This document shows, piece by piece, positions 59,885 to 64,000 of a DNA stretch of 64,000 nucleotides. Source of the DNA: Phytopseudomonas straminea (GTDB lineage: Bacteria; Pseudomonadota; Gammaproteobacteria; Pseudomonadales; Pseudomonadaceae); contig NZ_FOMO01000001.1 in the NCBI RefSeq assembly GCF_900112645.1, forward strand, positions 620,001-684,000, written 5' to 3'. Under the pieces are notes generated by a model, which had not been told where the DNA came from, ran no database searches, and saw only the letters and a list, made by a program, of their open reading frames with translations. A program made the translations under genes and the position numbers. The stretch's first letter is position 1, and each line of letters begins with the position of its first letter.

Positions 59885-61303
59885 TCAGAGCAGCTTGCCG
59901 GGGTTCATCAGCCCGGCGGGATCAAGCGTCTGCTTGAGGCTGCGCATCAGCTCCAGTTCCAGCGGGTCCTTGTAGCGCTGCGCGGCCTCGCGCTTGGCCT
60001 GGCCGATGCCGTGCTCGGCGCTGATGCTGCCGGCGAACGCCGCGGTTACATCGTAGATTTGCTGCATGATCGCCTCGGCCTGAGCCTTGAACGGGGCATC
60101 CTCGCTGCCCACCGGTTTGCTGATGTTGTAGTGCAGATTGCCGTCGCCGACATGGCCGTAGCAGACGATGCGCACGCCGGGAAACGCCTGCTGCAGGCGT
60201 TCGTCCGCCAGGGCGATGAAGACGGCGATGGAGCTGACCGGCACGCTGATGTCGTGCTTGAGGCTCGGCCCCTCGTGATTCTGCGCTTCGGAAATGCCCT
60301 CGCGCAGCTTCCACAATGCCGCGACCTGCGCCTCGCTGCTGGCCACCACGGCATCTAGCGCCTCACCTTCCTCGAATGCTGCACCCAGGCCGCTTTCCAG
60401 CATGGCGTTGAGTGGCGCCTCGGGCAGCGTGTCGCTAAGTTCGATCAGCACGTACCAGGGATGCTCCTCGGCGAAGGGATCGCTGCAACCCGGTACGTGG
60501 CGCAGCACGAACGCCACGCTCTGCCGCGACATCAGTTCGAACCCGGTCAGCCGATCGCCGCACAACGCACGCATACGACCGATCAGCGCCACCGCCGCCT
60601 GCGGGCTGGGCAGCGCGACCCAGGCCGTGGTGCGGCTGCGCACCGCCGGGTAGAGCTTGAGTACCGCCGCAGTGATGATGCCCAGAGTGCCTTCGTTGCC
60701 AATGAACAGGTGCTTGAGGTCATAGCCGGTGTTGTCCTTGCGCAGGCCGCGCAAGCCATTCCAGAGTCGCCCGTCGGGCAGCACCACTTCGACGCCTAGG
60801 GTCAGGTCGCGCATGTTGCCGTAGCGCAGCACGGCGGTGCCGCCGGCGTTGGTCGCCAGGTTGCCGCCGATAGTGCAACTGCCTTCGGCGCCCAGCGACA
60901 GGGGAAACTGGCGGCCCACCGCGGCGGCGGCTTCCTGCACCTGCTGGAGCACCACGCCGGCCTCGACGGTGATGGTTTCGTTACCCGCATCGACGTCACG
61001 AATCCGGGTCAGGCGGGTCAGCGACAGCACCACCTGGTGCCCCGAGTCGTCGGGGATCGACCCACCACACAGGCCGGTATTGCCGCCTTGTGGCACCAGC
61101 GCCACGCCGGCCTGGTGGCAGGCACGAACCACTCCAGCGACTTCCCCGGCGGAGGCCGGCCGCACCACCAGCGCGGCGCGCCCGCAGTAGGCGTTACGCC
61201 AGTCGCTGAGGTAGGCCTGCATGGCGGCAGGGTCATCGATCAGGCCGGCCGGGCCGACGATCTCGCCCAGGGTCCGTAGCAATTCGGCTGGCAGGTGGCT
61301 CAT
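59885..61303 (-). CDS. FAD-binding oxidoreductase, D-2-hydroxyglutarate/D-lactate dehydrogenase type
   Basis: A 472-residue flavoprotein of the FAD_binding_4/FAD-oxidase_C (GlcD) class. The FAD part has VPQGGNTGLCGGSIPDD and LGAEGSCTIGGNLATNAGG. The segment RYGNMRDLTLGVEVVLPDG and, near the end, SAEHGIGQAKREAAQRYKDP are the pattern of D-2-hydroxyglutarate dehydrogenases. The metal and substrate His residues lie in GHVGDGNLHYN. In P. aeruginosa the proven enzyme (PA0317) is next to serA; here it stands alone, divergent from a tricarboxylate transporter with a 646-base gap. D-lactate or D-malate are other possible substrates. Confidence 0.88.
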   Translation of the reverse strand: MSHLPAELLRTLGEIVGPAGLIDDPAAMQAYLSDWRNAYCGRAALVVRPASAGEVAGVVRACHQAGVALVPQGGNTGLCGGSIPDDSGHQVVLSLTRLTRIRDVDAGNETITVEAGVVLQQVQEAAAAVGRQFPLSLGAEGSCTIGGNLATNAGGTAVLRYGNMRDLTLGVEVVLPDGRLWNGLRGLRKDNTGYDLKHLFIGNEGTLGIITAAVLKLYPAVRSRTTAWVALPSPQAAVALIGRMRALCGDRLTGFELMSRQSVAFVLRHVPGCSDPFAEEHPWYVLIELSDTLPEAPLNAMLESGLGAAFEEGEALDAVVASSEAQVAALWKLREGISEAQNHEGPSLKHDISVPVSSIAVFIALADERLQQAFPGVRIVCYGHVGDGNLHYNISKPVGSEDAPFKAQAEAIMQQIYDVTAAFAGSISAEHGIGQAKREAAQRYKDPLELELMRSLKQTLDPAGLMNPGKLL

Positions 61304-61515
61304 GCAAGGGTACTCCGCAGGGAATGGTCAGAATGGCCGCTGACTCGACAGTGCGAACTCGACAGCCGGGGAGAGAGACCGCCTTACCCAGGCCTCGGCA
61401 GATGAACTCAGCGCTGGGGGCAATACATGGCAAGACTTATCGAGCCGCCAAATAAAGTTCGGCCAAGCAAGTTACTGGCGCCGATCAATCATAAGTCATC
61501 GTATAACGAAATTTA

Positions 61516-61566
61516 AATCGGCAAAAATCCGCCCATCAACGGATTATCAATCGGCAAGAATCCGCC
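61516..61566. repeat. Tandem 18-base direct repeat, operator candidate
   Basis: AATCGGCAAAAATCCGCC (61516-61533) and AATCGGCAAGAATCCGCC (61549-61566) differ at one position and are 33 bases apart, about three helical turns. That spacing suits two regulator dimers on one face of the DNA. Confidence 0.7.
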
Positions 61567-61722
61567 TACTTAATGATCAATATCTAAATCCATATATAAG
61601 AAAGATAATGAAACATTTAATAAACTAGTTATTAATCAGAAAGTTATGAAAATTAAACATTATGAATCGGGTTATCGAAAGATGCTTTATTGACAGGCCG
61701 AACAGCGCAGACAATCATCCTC

Positions 61723-61748
61723 TTGTCGTCATACGACAACGTACGACA
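61723..61748. promoter_or_regulatory. Palindromic operator candidate (TTGTCGT-CAT-ACGACAA)
   Basis: A perfect 7-3-7 inverted repeat at 61723-61739 is followed by a further ACGACA half-site at 61743-61748. Short TTGTnnnnACAA-like palindromes are typical of GntR (FadR/FCD) regulators. It lies about 200 bases before tctC; the regulator gene is not in the window. Confidence 0.6.
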
Positions 61749-61949
61749 CTAACTAATAATAATCATAGGATCCGCTCTCGCCATGAGTAACCGCAGCAGT
61801 CCAGACCGGCACTAACGCCGCCTCCCCATCCCCAATCGCCATATGACTTACCTGCTGATTAATTATCGGGCGGGTTGGGCTTCCTATTAAGTGCGCGCTG
61901 AAAACAAGCCATCGAGTTGTTCAGGCGTGGCGTTATCGGAGAACTTCCA

Positions 61950-62918
61950 ATGAATAAAATTCTGTCCGCGACCTTGCTGTCCGCAGCCCTGCTGACCACT
62001 TCCGCCACCAGCTACGCCCAGGAGCCGAACTGGCCGACCCGTGCGGTGCAGGTGGTGGTGCCGGCCAACGCCGGCGGCGACACCGACTTCAACGCCCGCA
62101 TGATGGCCAAGTACTTCACCCAGATCACCGGCAAGCCGATGGTGATCACCAATATGGGCGGTGGCGGTGGCACGGTGGCCGCCTCCCACGTAAAAGAATC
62201 ATCGGCTGACGGCCACACCATTCTGTTTACCCACACCGGCCAGTTGATCGTCAACGAAGTCGCCGGCCTCAGTGAAGACAGCTATGACGCCTTCGACATT
62301 TCCTGCATCGCCGGCGTCGACAAGGCATCGATCTTCGTGGCCTCCAAGCAGTCGGGCATCGACAGCGTCGAGAAGCTGATCGCCCAGGCCAAGGAAAAGC
62401 CCAAGAGCATCTCCTACGGCACCGAGATGGGTAACTTCTCCCACCTGCAGGGCCTGATGTTCGAGAAGCGCACCGGGACCGAGCTGCGCTACATCGACAC
62501 CGGCACCGTGGCCGAGCGCATCGTCGCGCTGCTGGGCGGGCGCATCGACATGGGCGCGATCAGCTACGGCGCGCTGCAGGACTACATCCAGAGCGGCGCA
62601 ATGAACGCCCTGGCGCAGCCCAACGAGGCGCGCAACCCGCTGGTCGGCGACATCCCCACCTTCCGCGAGAAGGACGTCGACCTGATCGTCGAGAAGCCCT
62701 ACGTGGTCGCCTTTCCCAAAGGCACCGACGCCGCCATCGTCGCCAAGATGGCCGAGGTCATGAAACAGATCACCGAGATCCCCAGTTACGGCGAGGAACT
62801 GGCCAAGACCTACAAGCAGCCGGTGGCCTACTACGGCACGGACGACGCCATCGCCATGCTCAAGGAGCACCGCGAGGAGTTCATGCAGTTCAAGGACGCC
62901 CTGCGGCAATCGAACTGA
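61950..62918 (+). CDS. Tripartite tricarboxylate transporter binding protein (TctC/Bug family)
   Basis: A 322-residue periplasmic receptor. The signal peptide is MNKILSATLLSAALLTTSATSYA. Mature landmarks of the Bug/TctC fold are WPTRAVQVVVPANAGGDTD, TNMGGGGGTVAASHV and LGGRIDMGAISYGALQDYI. TctC captures citrate, tricarballylate or other carboxylates, but Bug proteins have very varied ligands (aromatic acids, amino acids), so the substrate is open. The ATG at 61950 gives the signal peptide; the frame is open to 61917. First gene of tctC-tctB-tctA, separated from tctB by a hairpin. Confidence 0.92.
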   Translation: MNKILSATLLSAALLTTSATSYAQEPNWPTRAVQVVVPANAGGDTDFNARMMAKYFTQITGKPMVITNMGGGGGTVAASHVKESSADGHTILFTHTGQLIVNEVAGLSEDSYDAFDISCIAGVDKASIFVASKQSGIDSVEKLIAQAKEKPKSISYGTEMGNFSHLQGLMFEKRTGTELRYIDTGTVAERIVALLGGRIDMGAISYGALQDYIQSGAMNALAQPNEARNPLVGDIPTFREKDVDLIVEKPYVVAFPKGTDAAIVAKMAEVMKQITEIPSYGEELAKTYKQPVAYYGTDDAIAMLKEHREEFMQFKDALRQSN

Positions 62919-62926
62919 TCCCTGCA

Positions 62927-62953
62927 GCCGCAAGCCCACGCTTGCGGCTTTTT
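62927..62953 (+). terminator. Terminator-like hairpin between tctC and tctB
   Basis: GCCGCAAG (62927-62934) pairs with CTTGCGGC (62941-62948) and is followed by a T-run to 62953, nine bases after the tctC stop. It may let only part of the transcripts through to the membrane subunits. Confidence 0.8.
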
Positions 62954-62979
62954 CATTCCCCGATCCATAGGAGTTCGCT

Positions 62980-63459
62980 GTGGATGCTTTCAAGCGAAAA
63001 GAGCTGATCACCGGCGGCTTCATGCTGGCCGCTGGCATCGCTTACCTGCTGGCCACCATGAGCCTGCCGCGCAAGTCGTTCATCGACGCCGCATTCGTGC
63101 CCTACGTACTGGCGATCTTCATGTGCGGGCTGGGCGTGCTGCAGCTGGTATTCGGCTTTCGCAACGCGCCGGCCGCAGATAGCCCGGCCGACGACAAGAA
63201 GGGCGAGGTCTCCGAATACGGCACGGTGATCAAGACCCTGGCGCTGATCGCCGCCTACATCGCCACCCTGGAGCCCATCGGCTTTCCCATCGTCACGGCG
63301 ATCTACCTGTACCTGCAGTTCATCGTGCTGACGCCCCACGGCCAGAAGATCGGCCACGTGACCTACGCAATCACGGCGATCATCTCGGCCATCGTCATCT
63401 ACCTCATCTTCCGCCAGGGCTTCGATCTGATGCTGCCCTCCGGCGTGCTGAACATCTAG
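62980..63459 (+). CDS. Tripartite tricarboxylate transporter small subunit (TctB family)
   Basis: A 159-residue inner membrane protein with four helices, the partner of TctA. Helices appear around residues 10-30, 38-60, 85-105 and 125-150; MSLPRKSFIDAAFVPYVLA and YLIFRQGFDLMLPSGVL are typical of the family. The start is GTG at 62980 with TAGGAG upstream; no suitable ATG gives the family N-terminus. A good ribosome site (TAGGAGG) for tctA overlaps its end. Confidence 0.9.
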   Translation: MDAFKRKELITGGFMLAAGIAYLLATMSLPRKSFIDAAFVPYVLAIFMCGLGVLQLVFGFRNAPAADSPADDKKGEVSEYGTVIKTLALIAAYIATLEPIGFPIVTAIYLYLQFIVLTPHGQKIGHVTYAITAIISAIVIYLIFRQGFDLMLPSGVLNI

Positions 63460-63469
63460 GAGGCGCGCC

Positions 63470-64000
63470 ATGCTCGACTTGATGACACACGGCTTCGCCG
63501 CCGTCTTCTCGCTGCAGATCTTCATCCTCATCACCATCGGTGTGGTGGTCGGCATCATCTTCGGCGCCGTGCCGGGCCTTTCGGCCACCATGGCCGTGGC
63601 GCTGTGCCTGCCGCTGACCTTCACCATGGGCCCGGCCGCCGGTCTGTCGCTGCTGGTAGCGCTCTACGTGGGGGCGATTTCCGGCAGCCTGATCCCGTCG
63701 ATCCTGCTGAAAATTCCCGGCACGCCCTCCTCGATCGCCACGGTGTTCGATGGCGGGCCGATGATGGAAAAGGGCGAAGGCTTCAAGGCCCTCGGCATCG
63801 GTATCGTGTTCTCGTTCCTGGGCACCTTCTTCGGGATCGGCGCGCTGATGTTCATCGCCCCGATGCTGGCCAAGGTGGCGCTCAGCTTCGGCCCCCACGA
63901 ATACTTCGCCATCGCCATCTTCTCGCTGACCCTGATCGCCACGCTGTCCACCGGCTCGCTGACCAAGGGCGTGTTCTCCGGCGCCCTGGGCTTCGCCTTC
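63470..64000 (+). CDS. Tripartite tricarboxylate transporter large subunit (TctA family), cut by window end
   Basis: The first 177 codons of the large transport subunit (about 500 residues when complete). The N-terminus MLDLMTHGFAAVFSLQIF leads into helices with the family motif GIIFGAVPGLSATMAVALCL and the conserved IPSILLKIPGTPSSIATVFDG. TAGGAGG lies seven bases before the ATG and ten bases separate it from tctB. The rest, and any regulator, are beyond the window. Confidence 0.93.
   Translation, partial: MLDLMTHGFAAVFSLQIFILITIGVVVGIIFGAVPGLSATMAVALCLPLTFTMGPAAGLSLLVALYVGAISGSLIPSILLKIPGTPSSIATVFDGGPMMEKGEGFKALGIGIVFSFLGTFFGIGALMFIAPMLAKVALSFGPHEYFAIAIFSLTLIATLSTGSLTKGVFSGALGFAF

Larger units (their letters stand above)
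61304..61949. other. AT-rich control region upstream of the tctCBA-type operon
   Basis: This 646-base gap has no convincing gene. From about 61440 to 61700 base composition drops far below the window average. It contains a tandem 18-base direct repeat (61516-61566), a perfect palindrome with an extra half-site (61723-61748), and a ten-codon open frame (61783-61815, ending TAA) that could be a leader peptide but has no support beyond its start. Promoters for both the dehydrogenase and the transporter must lie here. Confidence 0.7.

Noticed and set aside
61783..61815. Ten-codon open frame MSNRSSPDRH upstream of tctC
   Set aside because: The ribosome site is poor, there are no runs of regulatory codons and no attenuator hairpin follows. 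Kept only as a remark in the intergenic entry.

Overview
The window comes from a high-GC gammaproteobacterium of the genus Pseudomonas in the broad sense. The evidence is gene content and order. The run engB, an ErsA-like sRNA, polA, a DUF2782 gene, thrB, a VTT membrane protein, znuA, zur-znuC-znuB, a small lipoprotein and metN-metI-metQ follows the order I recall for the P. aeruginosa PAO1 region around PA5492-PA5505. algC-argB, the mtlR/mtlEFGKDYZ mannitol cluster and Pseudomonas-type REP palindromes agree. Coding density is high. I see no rRNA, tRNA, CRISPR array, prophage or classical insertion sequence.

Layout. 1-2958: the end of algC (phosphomannomutase, apparently the long membrane-anchored form), argB and repeats. 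3034-6492: a TRAP transporter whose binding protein diverges from its two membrane subunits. 6559-20584: conserved core with a hexose-6-phosphate mutarotase, EngB, ErsA, PolA, ThrB, zinc uptake under Zur and methionine uptake. 20626-24114: GFA-fold protein, LysR regulator with a VOC protein, a REP-associated tyrosine transposase (RAYT) flanked by its REP sequences, and a Sco1-like protein. 24302-26758: SulP permease with a beta-carbonic anhydrase. 27116-38396: pgi and the complete mannitol/polyol uptake and catabolic cluster with its AraC-type activator. 38517-40803: repeats, a second beta-carbonic anhydrase and a LexA-boxed radical SAM gene. 40945-44518: a three-subunit membrane-bound gluconate-type dehydrogenase. 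44677-49936: an RND pump with two adaptors (TriABC-like). 49989-50677: a RAYT pseudogene with a second REP family. 50682-56010: a sigma-54 activator (XylR/DmpR/AreR type) divergent from an aromatic aldehyde/alcohol dehydrogenase operon with an SphA-like protein. 56032-61303: a bile-acid-symporter-family protein, an AraC regulator, two poorly known genes and a D-2-hydroxyacid (hydroxyglutarate-type) dehydrogenase. 61304-64000: an AT-rich control region and a tctCBA-type tripartite tricarboxylate transporter, cut by the window end.

How it works together. Much of the window is nutrient acquisition: zinc (Zur on two divergent units), methionine, polyols, dicarboxylates or 2-oxo acids, tricarboxylates, and periplasmic sugar-acid oxidation feeding the respiratory chain. 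A regulatory link joins the ends of the left part. ErsA, driven by an AlgU-type promoter at 8555-8582, is known in P. aeruginosa to repress algC, which lies 7 kb away here.

The most unusual material is non-coding. There are at least four dispersed palindromic families: two REP families each with a cognate-looking RAYT (one with a degenerate HUH motif, one with an in-frame stop), an AAAAACAGGC-bounded element that follows stop codons in sense orientation, and a GGGTATCGC...GGCTAC pair. There are also strong operator candidates upstream of several operons. I found no clearly new multi-gene system. The repeat families and the aromatic-alcohol cassette deserve the closest second look.
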